In this document: positions 1-5,948 of the stretch, piece by piece
Layout of the letters: each line of letters begins with the position of its first letter
Numbering within the stretch: the first letter of the stretch is position 1
Origin: Microcaldota archaeon
Lineage (GTDB): Archaea; Micrarchaeota; Micrarchaeia; Micrarchaeales; CABMGC01
Assembly (NCBI GenBank): GCA_028867095.1
Contig: JAGWHA010000027.1
Location: 1 to 9,891 of the forward strand
Length of the DNA stretch: 9,891 nucleotides
Reading direction: 5' to 3'
Program-made: the position numbers and the translations under genes
Notes under the pieces: model-generated
Database searches by the model: none
What the model saw: only the letters and a program-made list of their open reading frames with translations
Told to the model about the DNA's origin: nothing

Positions 1-83
1 TTCCATAGAGCCTCGTCTCATAGTAAACACTTCTTAACTCACTTTAACCGTAAAGTAGAGCATTAAAACTGAGAGTATTCGAA

Positions 84-110
84 TTAATTAGTCGACTTAT
101 ATTTATAAGC
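84..110. promoter_or_regulatory. Symmetric TATA-like element near left edge
   Basis: Bases 96-109 read CTTATATTTATAAG, which is nearly its own complement, so it could act as a TATA box in either direction. On the minus strand it would start a transcript near base 75, running toward an ATG at 21-19 (preceded by GAAGTG) that would begin a gene off the left edge. Only seven codons of that possible gene are visible, so it is not called. On the plus strand no gene follows. The rest of 1-164 holds nothing else I can support. This is a motif call only. Confidence 0.35.
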
Positions 111-164
111 ATATCGCTAATAGTGGAACTGCGAAAGAAATCGATTTTTCCGCCTGTTTTTTGC

Positions 165-368
165 TTATCTTTTATGCTTGAGGAGCATGCTCCCGAGCGG
201 GTTCTTTTCTATATGGTCCCCTAGCTGTTGGTAGTAGTCATCGGCGCAGAAAAGTCCCAACTTGGTCTCCTTCTTTTCAGCGTAGATGTCGTTTAGATCC
301 TTGCCGCACTCTACACACTTACCCTGCTCTAGGGACTGCTTTGCGGTTAGTTTCTGTTTTGTTGCCAT
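165..368 (-). CDS. Small CxxC (zinc-finger-like) protein, unknown function
   Basis: A 67-residue protein rich in lysine and other charged residues. C18 and C21 form a CxxC knuckle in a KCVECGK context. C41, in a GLFCADD context, and H52 could complete a metal site, but there is no second CxxC, so a classical four-Cys ribbon is not present. It starts with ATG at 368-366. A TTTAA box near 388-392 lies about 22 bases upstream, so it may have its own near-leaderless transcript, yet it also lies only 45 bases after the Pcc1-type gene on the same strand and could be co-transcribed. It does not look like RNA polymerase subunit P or a ribosomal zinc protein that I know. Its position beside translation genes suggests, but does not show, a nucleic-acid-related role. 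Confidence 0.6.
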   Translation of the reverse strand: MATKQKLTAKQSLEQGKCVECGKDLNDIYAEKKETKLGLFCADDYYQQLGDHIEKNPLGSMLLKHKR

Positions 369-413
369 CCAGAGACCTAAATTGTTGAGGCGGTTAAAGA
401 ATTTAGTTCTTCC

Positions 414-641
414 TTAATCGAAAAGTTTTTCGGCATTGCCTATTATTCGAATCTGTTTTAGGACGCTGTTTATCGAGGCTACAAGTGCGACAGGATCGTT
501 CGCCCGCACTTGTATGATCAGCGTGTTCTTGCTTAGTTTGACAGACACTTTGCTTCTTTTGTAGTTTAATTTCTTGTCAAGCAGCACGAAGTACTCCTTT
601 GCCTCCTTCCCAAGCTCCAGTTTTACTGATGCGCTATACAA
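414..641 (-). CDS. pcc1: KEOPS complex subunit Pcc1-like protein
   Basis: A 75-residue protein matching the small Pcc1/CTAG family. KEOPS makes the universal t6A modification at position 37 of ANN-decoding tRNAs, and Pcc1 is the dimerising subunit that contacts Kae1. The recognisable part is the C-terminal segment at residues 47-59, with AND, an AL pair, then AS and NS, followed by a hydrophobic helix. This corresponds to the family's conserved 'A.D..ALRA..NS' stretch. The length is normal for archaeal Pcc1 (about 75-90). The start is TTG at 641-639: the codon just before it is the TGA stop of the acylphosphatase gene, so no earlier in-frame start exists. The two genes therefore abut with no spacer and are probably translationally coupled. 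The other KEOPS subunits (Kae1, Bud32, Cgi121) are not in this window. The assignment rests on a short motif. Confidence 0.78.
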   Translation of the reverse strand: MYSASVKLELGKEAKEYFVLLDKKLNYKRSKVSVKLSKNTLIIQVRANDPVALVASINSVLKQIRIIGNAEKLFD

Positions 642-953
642 TCAATCACTGCTCTTTCGATCTATTGAGAACTTGTCCATATAATCCTTCCATGCGGGCC
701 TGAAATTATCCGAGCCCTCGTGATAGAGGTCCACATTGTCGATTCTTGCGGGAACCGTTATCCCAATGTTTGTCTTTATTATGTTGACCATCTTTGCGAT
801 GTTCTCCTCGCTGCCATCCGCGAATATCTCGACGCTACCGTCGCTTAGGTTTCGAACTAGGCCCCTGAGGTTGCTGTACTTTGCAGTAACCCTTACGAAA
901 TTTCTAAAACCGACGCCCTGGACCTTGCCCTTTACGATTATGCGCGCTCGCAT
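642..953 (-). CDS. acyP: Acylphosphatase
   Basis: A 103-residue acylphosphatase, a small ferredoxin-like fold enzyme that hydrolyses carboxyl-phosphate bonds such as that of acetyl phosphate. The first signature, GKVQGVGFR (residues 9-17), carries the catalytic arginine R17. The second, GLVRNLSDGSVEIFADG (31-47), carries the catalytic asparagine N35. Both catalytic residues are intact. The last 20 or so residues (FRPAWKDYMDKFSIDRKSSD) go slightly past the usual 90-residue domain. Start is ATG at 953-951, with no clear Shine-Dalgarno. It sits nine bases after the eL15 stop, and its own TGA is directly followed by the TTG start of the Pcc1-type gene, so it lies inside that operon. The family call is secure; a role linked to translation is only suggested by the neighbours. 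Confidence 0.93.
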   Translation of the reverse strand: MRARIIVKGKVQGVGFRNFVRVTAKYSNLRGLVRNLSDGSVEIFADGSEENIAKMVNIIKTNIGITVPARIDNVDLYHEGSDNFRPAWKDYMDKFSIDRKSSD

Positions 954-961
954 GGCAGCAT

Positions 962-1540
962 CTAGTTGCGGTAGATGTTTCTCCTTCCCGCCCTTACGCT
1001 TGGCCTGTTCTGGTTTGTCCCAAAGCCCCTAATCCTTATTCCCCTGTGCTTTCTTCCTGAGCTTGAGAGCCCCCTGTAGACCCTGCTCTTCTGGGAGATG
1101 ACCTGGGATAGCTGCTTGTCGCTGAGCACGGTCGGTGCCGTCCTGTCAACCAGGATCGCCTCGAAGAATTTGTACTCTCCGTCCTCCCCGACATAGTAGG
1201 AATTTAGCAGTTCGCAGTTGTCAAACTTCCTTGCGGCCTTCTCCTCCGCCCTTGACTGAAGTGACTTTGCATAAGCGTAAAATCTTCCTGTCTTTGATGG
1301 CTTTCTTCCCCTCACCGGCTTTGGCCTCTTTGAGAGCCCCTTTGAAATCTTGATTCTTGCTACGACGACTCCTGGCTTTGCCTTATATCCGAGCTCCCTT
1401 GCCCTTGCGATGTTTGTCGGACCGTTAATCTTGACTACCGCACCCTCCCTTCTCCAGGCGGAGATTCTCTGCTTGAGCTCATCCCCTCTCTCCTTGTAGC
1501 TCTGCTCAAAGCTCTGTTTTATGTATTTGTATGCGCCCAT
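962..1540 (-). CDS. rpl15e: Large-subunit ribosomal protein eL15 (L15e)
   Basis: A 192-residue basic protein of the archaeal/eukaryotic eL15 family, which binds 23S rRNA in the large subunit. The family features are the MGAYKYI start, a central segment RARELGYKAKPGVVVARIKI followed by GLSKRPKPVRGRKPSKTG, and an Arg/Lys-rich tail with SSGRKHRGIRIRGFG. The length is typical (about 190-195). I place the start at ATG 1540-1538 because the family begins MGxYKY and because GGTG at 1552-1549 lies six bases upstream, complementary to the archaeal 16S 3' end. An in-frame GTG at 1549-1547 is part of that same site and is less likely to be the start. The gene is first in a minus-strand run followed by acylphosphatase and the Pcc1-type gene. 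Unlike most genes here it has a real leader of roughly 30 bases. Confidence 0.97.
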   Translation of the reverse strand: MGAYKYIKQSFEQSYKERGDELKQRISAWRREGAVVKINGPTNIARARELGYKAKPGVVVARIKISKGLSKRPKPVRGRKPSKTGRFYAYAKSLQSRAEEKAARKFDNCELLNSYYVGEDGEYKFFEAILVDRTAPTVLSDKQLSQVISQKSRVYRGLSSSGRKHRGIRIRGFGTNQNRPSVRAGRRNIYRN

Positions 1541-1589
1541 CTTATGCACCGATGCGTTCTTCTAAATGTGTGAAAAATATCTGAAAAGT

Positions 1590-1603
1590 ACAAAATATAT
1601 TCT
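1590..1603 (-). promoter_or_regulatory. TATA-like box of the eL15 operon
   Basis: On the minus strand this reads GAATATATTTTG. Its centre lies about 56 bases before the eL15 ATG, predicting a start of transcription near 1570 and a leader of about 30 bases that includes the GGTG ribosome-binding site. A second possible box (CTTTTATAATC, 1611-1621) lies just upstream. The spacing is consistent with archaeal promoters, but no initiator was tested. Confidence 0.5.
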
Positions 1604-1654
1604 GTTGAAAGATTATAAAAGGATTGCTTATTTGTGGCACAATCAGGCCGTCTT

Positions 1655-2089
1655 CTATAAGCGCCTAAGGCTTTCCTCCTCTCTGCTTCCCTCCACGTAT
1701 TTGCCCCTAAGCTCAAGGAGCTTGTGGAGGTCCTTCTTTGAAATCACAACAGGCCCATCCCTGAATGTTCCGGGCTCTGTCCTTATCAGATGTTCTATCT
1801 TCTCCCAGCTTAGCTCGTAGCTGCCAAGTATCTGCTGGCTAAAGCAGCCAACCTCAAGCCTTGAGAGTGTCACGCCCCTCTTTCCTATATCTATCACGTC
1901 AGACCTTGTTGTTGTGCCAAGATATCCCCCCAGAACTTTTATGAGCTGGTTTGGATAGCCCCAATCTCCGAAGTATTTCATCTCTACGACTATGTTGCTT
2001 GAACGGAAATTTAATTGAGCCAACCTTAGCAGCGCTGCCTCTATCTCCTTTTGAGCAGGCGTCGAATCATTTTTGACAGCATGGGACAT
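1655..2089 (-). CDS. Hypothetical protein, 144 residues, downstream of priS
   Basis: I do not recognise this protein. From ATG 2089-2087 it is 144 residues, soluble, mixed alpha/beta, with one cysteine and no membrane segment or signal peptide. A predicted N-terminal helix is followed by a segment that looks beta-rich (SSNIVVEMKYFGDWGYP), then a helix-rich C-terminal part ending with many charged residues. The frame stays open 16 codons further up to 2137, but that extension would run through the TATA box at 2117-2127, so I choose the internal ATG, which leaves a leader of about seven bases. The gene follows priS by 76 bases and precedes the eL15 operon. Some archaea carry a GINS replisome gene next to priS, so GINS is a context-based idea, but I see no GINS motif. 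Confidence 0.7.
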   Translation of the reverse strand: MSHAVKNDSTPAQKEIEAALLRLAQLNFRSSNIVVEMKYFGDWGYPNQLIKVLGGYLGTTTRSDVIDIGKRGVTLSRLEVGCFSQQILGSYELSWEKIEHLIRTEPGTFRDGPVVISKKDLHKLLELRGKYVEGSREEESLRRL

Positions 2090-2116
2090 TTTATCAAGCG
2101 GAGTGGGCTTGCACGG

Positions 2117-2127
2117 TTTATATATTT
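2117..2127 (-). promoter_or_regulatory. TATA box of the 144-residue hypothetical gene
   Basis: The minus strand reads AAATATATAAA, a good match to the archaeal TATA consensus. Its centre is about 33 bases upstream of the ATG at 2089, predicting a transcript that starts near 2096. This supports the shorter start and shows the gene need not depend on priS transcription. Confidence 0.6.
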
Positions 2128-2165
2128 GACTTATCAATCGTTTTGCGCCGATGCCAGAAGTAGGA

Positions 2166-3341
2166 TTACGCTTTTGCAGAGCTCCTGTATCCCTTAATCA
2201 CGCCCACCCCTTTAAGGTGAAGATACGCAGCTGCGTAGATTGGAAGTATAACGTCCTCGTCGGCATATGGGCCGTAAATCTCTCCATTGATTGTTAGTTG
2301 TGGGGAGTTTGAGACGTGGATTTTTGCCTCGCCCTTCCTAAATGCGATGCCCTCTCTCATCGGCTCGAACTTTTCCATACTCGATTTTGTCCCGACTTTC
2401 TTTGCGAGCAGTCCCGTGTCGCCATGGATTGAGTTTGGCAGCCTGAGAAGGTGTGTCGGATCAGCGGTGACGTTCTTGTCAATCTTGTCTCCCTGCATTA
2501 TCGCCTGCTTTGCGATTACGCCCTTCCAGAATTCTTCCTTCTTCTTTATGAAGACCATATCCCAATTGCCGCTTCTTATCCCAAGCTCAACCAGCGCCCT
2601 CTTCTCGTAGAGCTGCTTTGCCTGGATGGGAGTCATGCCGAGCCCCCCGAGACTCTCAACTCCCTGATTTAGACTGTTTAGAAAGTTGTTGGCAATCTTT
2701 CCCTGCCATCCCTTGTCCGTTGGCCTTGGGCCCATCAGCTTCTTCAGCCTTGTTCCCTCGACTCCAACTGTCGGGAAGAACTCCTCGAAATTTATTCCCG
2801 TCCCCGCAATGTACTCGCTTATCTCCCGCCTTGCGTAATTGTCGAGCTTCAGGACGCTCTTCGAGTTGATGTGGAGGTGGTATCCCCTGTTGCCGCTGAA
2901 GTTTATCGCAATCTCCTTCTCCGTGAACCCGAAATCCGGGACGAGAAACTCCTCAATCAGCTTTATCGTCTCTGCCTTGACCGCATCGAAGCAGATTCCG
3001 CAGACCCATTTCTTGCCGTGCTCCTTTTGGCAGGGCAGATTCATGTCGGTCGCGTCGATATCAAATACCATCTCTGCTCCGAGGAGGATCTTTGCCTCCA
3101 TCGGCCTTGCGGCTGGGAAGCGATAGTATGCCTGCGAGCAGGAGACGTAGAGAGGCGCTGCAGAGGTTAGGTACTCGGTAAACTTCTTCTCGCTATCGAA
3201 GGCAAAGTGCCTTCCGGCCACCTTCGAATCAAATGTGCCGAAGCTGAACTCTCGCTTCTCGATGTGCCTAGGATAGAGGTCTGTCGCGTCCTTGTAGTAG
3301 GCGCTTATCAGACGTGAAATCAGCTGCCTCGGATCAAACAA
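2166..3341 (-). CDS. priS: DNA primase small (catalytic) subunit PriS
   Basis: A 391-residue archaeo-eukaryotic primase catalytic subunit. It makes primers at replication forks together with PriL, which is not in the window. Visible landmarks are the N-terminal REFSFG (30-35), the metal-binding pair D94 and D96 in VFDIDATD, a zinc knuckle made by C104, H108, C114 and C117, the nucleotide-binding SGNRGYHLH (149-157), and the C-terminal VTADPTHLLRLPNSIHGDTGL motif that ends the active-site region. All look intact and the length fits the family (about 330-400). The start is TTG at 3341-3339: no in-frame ATG lies upstream before the promoter, and the next ATG (M81) would remove the conserved N-terminus. 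The TATA box at 3371-3379 predicts a leader of about eight bases. Confidence 0.96.
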   Translation of the reverse strand: MFDPRQLISRLISAYYKDATDLYPRHIEKREFSFGTFDSKVAGRHFAFDSEKKFTEYLTSAAPLYVSCSQAYYRFPAARPMEAKILLGAEMVFDIDATDMNLPCQKEHGKKWVCGICFDAVKAETIKLIEEFLVPDFGFTEKEIAINFSGNRGYHLHINSKSVLKLDNYARREISEYIAGTGINFEEFFPTVGVEGTRLKKLMGPRPTDKGWQGKIANNFLNSLNQGVESLGGLGMTPIQAKQLYEKRALVELGIRSGNWDMVFIKKKEEFWKGVIAKQAIMQGDKIDKNVTADPTHLLRLPNSIHGDTGLLAKKVGTKSSMEKFEPMREGIAFRKGEAKIHVSNSPQLTINGEIYGPYADEDVILPIYAAAYLHLKGVGVIKGYRSSAKA

Positions 3342-3365
3342 GAAACCACATGAAGAATAGTGGTT

Positions 3366-3380
3366 TTAAAATATATAAAG
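3366..3380 (-). promoter_or_regulatory. TATA box of priS
   Basis: The minus strand reads CTTTATATATTTTAA. The box centre near 3375 is about 34 bases above the TTG start at 3341, giving a predicted transcript start near 3349. It lies just after the terminator of the upstream gene, so priS is probably a separate transcription unit. Confidence 0.6.
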
Positions 3381-3385
3381 AGTGT

Positions 3386-3421
3386 GAAAAAAGAAAGGGG
3401 GGGCTCCTTTACTTTGAGCCC
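3386..3421 (-). terminator. Hairpin plus oligo-T terminator after the 201-residue gene
   Basis: On the minus strand GGGCTC (3421-3416) pairs with GAGCCC (3406-3401) across a nine-base loop, and it is followed by a pyrimidine run CTTTCTTTTTTC (3396-3385). The TAA stop of the upstream gene (3411-3409) lies in the loop. Archaeal termination needs mainly the T run, so the hairpin may serve 3'-end stability. It separates this gene from priS. Confidence 0.6.
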
Positions 3422-4014
3422 TTGTTCATTGATGCATGTAATTTGTGGAATTTTGATGCAACACCTGGAAGTTTCATCTCAAGTGCAATCCTCTCGAACT
3501 CCACTACTGCGAACTTTCGCATATGTGAAGCAACATTTACTATGAGATCAACCGCTTCCGTTGTGAAGTTTCTTGCATTCTTTATAGCGTCCATAACATA
3601 CATTTCTGCCTCAGTGTACTCTATGTCATGTGCAAGTGCCTCATTAATCTCCTTTCGTACTGTAGCTGAACTCTTAACCCCAGGGAAAATTCCTGGTTCC
3701 GTCGGAGTTTGCCTTAATGCCTTCTTTGTAGTAGTAATGTAAGTCTCTACATTGTCAAGGCTTATGTCAGTCCTTGTGATCTTCCCCCTCGAGATTTTGG
3801 TCTGGGACCCCCTTGAGGCTCCGATCAAATCCTGCAGGAAGCTTCCAATCTCCTCTTTCGGCTCGCTTATGATGCTCATAGGTGTCCTTAGAAGCTCGGT
3901 GTGCATCTTGCCGAACGAAAACTCATCGTTCTTAACAACTGCAAGCTTATTGCCCGTAACATTCGCCTGTATCGCGCTGTCATAGATCTTTGAGATACTA
4001 TTTGTTGTTGGCAT
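3409..4014 (-). CDS. Hypothetical protein, 201 residues (orphan)
   Basis: I recognise no family. The protein is soluble, contains no cysteine, and has no membrane segment. The N-terminal half is polar and rich in Ser/Thr/Lys. The C-terminal part (about residues 118-190) looks helical, with VRKEINEALAHDIEYTEAEMYVMDAIKNA-type heptad spacing that could support a helical bundle. Start is ATG 4014-4012. A TATA box at 4043-4050 predicts a six-base leader. The gene is visibly lower in GC than priS and ilvE (for example about 43% at 3601-3660 against about 62% at 2701-2760), which may point to a different history. It is flanked by its own promoter and terminator, so it is a one-gene unit. It is likely real, because it is long, has an intact frame and has matching signals at both ends. 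Confidence 0.72.
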   Translation of the reverse strand: MPTTNSISKIYDSAIQANVTGNKLAVVKNDEFSFGKMHTELLRTPMSIISEPKEEIGSFLQDLIGASRGSQTKISRGKITRTDISLDNVETYITTTKKALRQTPTEPGIFPGVKSSATVRKEINEALAHDIEYTEAEMYVMDAIKNARNFTTEAVDLIVNVASHMRKFAVVEFERIALEMKLPGVASKFHKLHASMNKGSK

Positions 4015-4042
4015 GTTAACCAGTATAATCTTGTTTTATCGG

Positions 4043-4074
4043 TTTATAAGCGTTATTTATCCAGCGTTTTTTAC
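4043..4074 (-). promoter_or_regulatory. TATA box with upstream tandem repeat, 201-residue gene
   Basis: The minus strand carries CTTATAAA (4050-4043), about 32 bases before the ATG at 4014. Directly upstream is a near-repeat, AGCGTTATTTA (4049-4059) and AGCGTTTTTTA (4063-4073) as read on the plus strand, offset by 14 bases. The repeat overlaps the usual TFB-recognition position and could be a regulator site. It also contains a small dyad, GCGT...ACGC (4064-4076). Confidence 0.45.
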
Positions 4075-4104
4075 GCAATAAAACAATGAGTTCTGTGGAT
4101 TTTT

Positions 4105-4233
4105 CTAATCGAGAAGATCCGATCTTTTGGTATTCTTGAGCACGCCTGCCATCGAAGTGGAGGAATCCACCTGGAACTTCGATCGAGAACCTATCAGCTC
4201 TTCACCGAAATCAAATGTTTTTTGTTTCGCCAT
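4105..4233 (-). CDS. Possible 42-residue small protein
   Basis: A short frame from ATG 4233-4231 to TAG 4107-4105 encodes 42 residues beginning MAKQKTFDFGEELIGSRSKF and ending KRSDLLD. It is hydrophilic with no Cys and no membrane segment. Support for it is positional: a TATTTAATAA box (4264-4273) lies about 35 bases upstream, giving a leader of about nine bases like other genes in the window, and the frame fills an otherwise empty 335-base gap between pth2 and the 201-residue gene. Against it, 42 codons can occur by chance, and an inverted repeat (4151-4183) lies within it, so the region may instead make a structured RNA. Function is unknown. Confidence 0.4.
   Translation of the reverse strand: MAKQKTFDFGEELIGSRSKFQVDSSTSMAGVLKNTKRSDLLD
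4151..4183. repeat. Nested inverted repeat
   Basis: ATCGAAGT (4151-4158) and ACTTCGAT (4176-4183) are exact complements around a 17-base spacer. An alternative inner dyad, GTGGA (4157-4161) with TCCAC (4166-4170), overlaps the outer arm. It lies inside the possible 42-residue frame and could form an RNA hairpin on either strand or be a protein-binding dyad. Confidence 0.5.
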
Positions 4234-4317
4234 TGTATCACGGTGAAATCCTTCGTGCTTTGCTATTTAATAATGCTTCTTTGCACTTCGTTGATTGAGG
4301 AATTTCGCATACTGGCG

Positions 4318-4328
4318 GTAATAAAAAG
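4318..4328 (+). promoter_or_regulatory. TATA-like box of pth2
   Basis: GGTAATAAAAA is centred about 27 bases before the ATG at 4350, predicting a leaderless mRNA. No Shine-Dalgarno is seen before the ATG, which agrees. The region 4234-4317 between this and the minus-strand box at 4264-4273 holds nothing else I recognise. Confidence 0.5.
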
Positions 4329-4349
4329 TTTGGTTCCCACAATTCTGAT

Positions 4350-4724
4350 ATGGCAAAGACTGCGGCGGAAGACGAGATAAAACAGGTCATCGTTATCCGC
4401 ACGGACATAGAGATGGGCAAGGGCAAGCTCGCCGCCCAATGCGCGCATGCCTCGCTCTCAAGCTACATGGACGCGGTAGAGAAAGACAAGAAGGTTGTTG
4501 AGCGCTGGCTTGAGGCGGGACAGAAGAAGATTGTCCTAAAGGTCGACAGCGTTGAGACGATGGTTAAGCTGTTCCAGGCATTCAAGTACAAGGGCATACC
4601 GTGCGCTCTTATCTCTGACAGGGGAATGACCCAGCTTCCTCCCGACACAAAGACCGCCCTGGGCATAGGGCCTTGGAAGAGCGAGGAGATAGACAAGTTC
4701 ACTGCGGCCCTGAAGCTTCTTTAG
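4350..4724 (+). CDS. pth2: Peptidyl-tRNA hydrolase, Pth2 type
   Basis: A 124-residue Pth2 family enzyme, which releases peptides from prematurely dissociated peptidyl-tRNA so that the tRNA can be reused. This is the type found in archaea and eukaryotes, unrelated to bacterial Pth. The N-terminal signature runs from K11 to S35 and includes RTDIEMGKGKLAAQCAHAS, with K24/K26 and Q30/H33 in conserved places. The C-terminal signature is D90 RGMTQLPP...T...LGIGP108. The usual 'DAGRTQ' is DRGMTQ here, a mild variation. Length is close to the normal 115-120. The ATG at 4350 follows its TATA box at leaderless spacing. Its 3' end overlaps the convergent membrane-protein gene by 26 bases. Confidence 0.95.
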   Translation: MAKTAAEDEIKQVIVIRTDIEMGKGKLAAQCAHASLSSYMDAVEKDKKVVERWLEAGQKKIVLKVDSVETMVKLFQAFKYKGIPCALISDRGMTQLPPDTKTALGIGPWKSEEIDKFTAALKLL

Positions 4725-4971
4725 GCGCATCCTGCTCCTTCGTTTCGCCTTTTCCCTTCTCAAGCTGCATCTCCGCGTCGAATATCGGCTCAACCTCCTT
4801 GCGCGTTATGATTATCCTCCTTGCAACCACCGCGATGAAGAGAATCGCGAATATTGCAGCAACAAGAAGGTTGCCTGAGACATACTCGTACCCTGCTATC
4901 GCTCCCAGAAATATTATCGGCAGCGCAAACCAGACTATTATCTCTATCCACTCTGTTGTTTCGCTATCCAT
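4699..4971 (-). CDS. Small two-helix membrane protein, unknown function
   Basis: A 90-residue protein with two hydrophobic segments (about residues 9-27 and 33-51), then a basic RRIIITRKE stretch and a charged, disordered-looking tail rich in Glu/Lys. By the positive-inside rule the tail should be cytoplasmic. Start is ATG 4971-4969, seven bases after the ilvE stop, with GTGG just upstream, so it is probably co-transcribed with ilvE. Its last 26 bases overlap the convergent pth2 gene. I recognise no family, and the operon link to ilvE does not by itself define a role. Confidence 0.72.
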   Translation of the reverse strand: MDSETTEWIEIIVWFALPIIFLGAIAGYEYVSGNLLVAAIFAILFIAVVARRIIITRKEVEPIFDAEMQLEKGKGETKEQDAPKEASGPQ

Positions 4972-4978
4972 AATTCCA

Positions 4979-5890
4979 CTAGTATATGTTTGTAAGCCAC
5001 TCTGAGAACTCCTTGTCTTTTCCGGTGATTACGCCAGAGAACCTGGAGGAGAGCATCTTTGTGATTGGGCCCATCTTTGCCCCGTTTATCGCCCTGCCGT
5101 CGACCTCGGAGATGTGCGTTATCTCTGCCGCTGTCCCTGTGAAGAAGAGCTCGTCTGCGGTGTAGAACTCCTCGCGGTGCATCTGCCTCTCCACAACCTT
5201 GATCCCCATGCTCTCTGCAATCTTTATCACCGAGTCCCTCGTTATGCCAAGAAGTATGTCCGCGTCTCTTGAAGGGGTTACCAGCGTGTTTCCGCTCACC
5301 GCAAAGATGTTCTCTCCGGGTCCCTCCGCCACGTATCCGTTTCCCGAGAGGAGAATCGCCTCATCGAAGCCTGCGACCTTCGCGTCGATTGATGATATAA
5401 TTGAGTTGAGGTAGTTTCCGCTCGCCTTTGCCTGCGGGGGGAGTATCAGCGAGTTTATCTTATGCCAGGAGGAGATCTTGCACCTCACTCCCTTCTCCTT
5501 TCCCGCAAAGTAGTTGCCGAAGGGGATTGCCGCAATCGAGATGCTTGTCTTCTTTCCGGTGACGTCAAGGCCAATCCTCTGGTCGTTGTAGAACCCAAAC
5601 GGCCTGATGTATGCGGTCTTGAGCCTGTTCTTCTTTAGCGTCTCAAGTATTGCGTCGTGGATCTGCTCGCGGCTGTACTGGAGCGGGATCATATAGACCT
5701 CTGCGCTCTTGAAGAACCTGTCGACGTGCTCTCTTAGCCTAAACACCGCTGCGTTGCCCTTGGTCTCATACGACCTTATCCCCTCGAAGATTCCGCTGCC
5801 GTACTGAAGCGAGTGGGTCAGTATGTGGACCTTGACGTCCTCGAACTTCTGAAACTTTCCGTCAAACCAGATGTATTGCTGATCGGGCAT
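4979..5890 (-). CDS. ilvE: Branched-chain amino acid aminotransferase (class IV)
   Basis: A 303-residue fold-type IV PLP aminotransferase that interconverts leucine, isoleucine and valine with their 2-oxo acids, usually with glutamate/2-oxoglutarate. The N-terminus has YIWFDGKF and then HSLQYGSGIFEGIRSY (26-41). The PLP-binding lysine is K155 in QAKASGNYLNS. Downstream are the AEGPGENIF phosphate-binding region, LLGITRDSVI and the TGTAAEITHISEVDGR block, all typical of IlvE rather than D-amino acid transaminase or aminodeoxychorismate lyase. I set the start at ATG 5890-5888, where family members begin. The frame continues 28 codons upstream, but that part lacks family similarity and crosses the TATA box. 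The transcript should be leaderless. It shows that the organism keeps at least part of branched-chain metabolism; the other pathway genes are not here. Confidence 0.95.
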   Translation of the reverse strand: MPDQQYIWFDGKFQKFEDVKVHILTHSLQYGSGIFEGIRSYETKGNAAVFRLREHVDRFFKSAEVYMIPLQYSREQIHDAILETLKKNRLKTAYIRPFGFYNDQRIGLDVTGKKTSISIAAIPFGNYFAGKEKGVRCKISSWHKINSLILPPQAKASGNYLNSIISSIDAKVAGFDEAILLSGNGYVAEGPGENIFAVSGNTLVTPSRDADILLGITRDSVIKIAESMGIKVVERQMHREEFYTADELFFTGTAAEITHISEVDGRAINGAKMGPITKMLSSRFSGVITGKDKEFSEWLTNIY

Positions 5891-5910
5891 GGTAGGATAA
5901 GCGCATTTAG

Positions 5911-5920
5911 GATTTAAAAC
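5911..5920. promoter_or_regulatory. Shared TATA box for ilvE and the alkyltransferase gene
   Basis: GATTTAAAAC contains the palindrome TTTAAA (5913-5918). Its centre is 25 bases from the ilvE ATG on the minus strand and 33 bases from the preferred alkyltransferase ATG (5949) on the plus strand, so one element could serve both genes. No other good box lies in the 58-base gap. Confidence 0.55.
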
Positions 5921-5948
5921 TCTGCGTCCCAATTGTATGCGTGTCATA

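Noticed and set aside
736..1353. Plus-strand open frames opposite acylphosphatase and eL15
   Set aside because: They lie entirely over strongly supported minus-strand genes and their products have no family resemblance.
2287..3170. Several plus-strand frames opposite priS
   Set aside because: Shadows of the priS reading frame; the priS motifs leave no doubt about the coding strand.
4114..4126. Small dyad AAGATC-C-GATCTT followed by TTTT
   Set aside because: Stem too short with a one-base centre that cannot form a loop; not convincing as a terminator.
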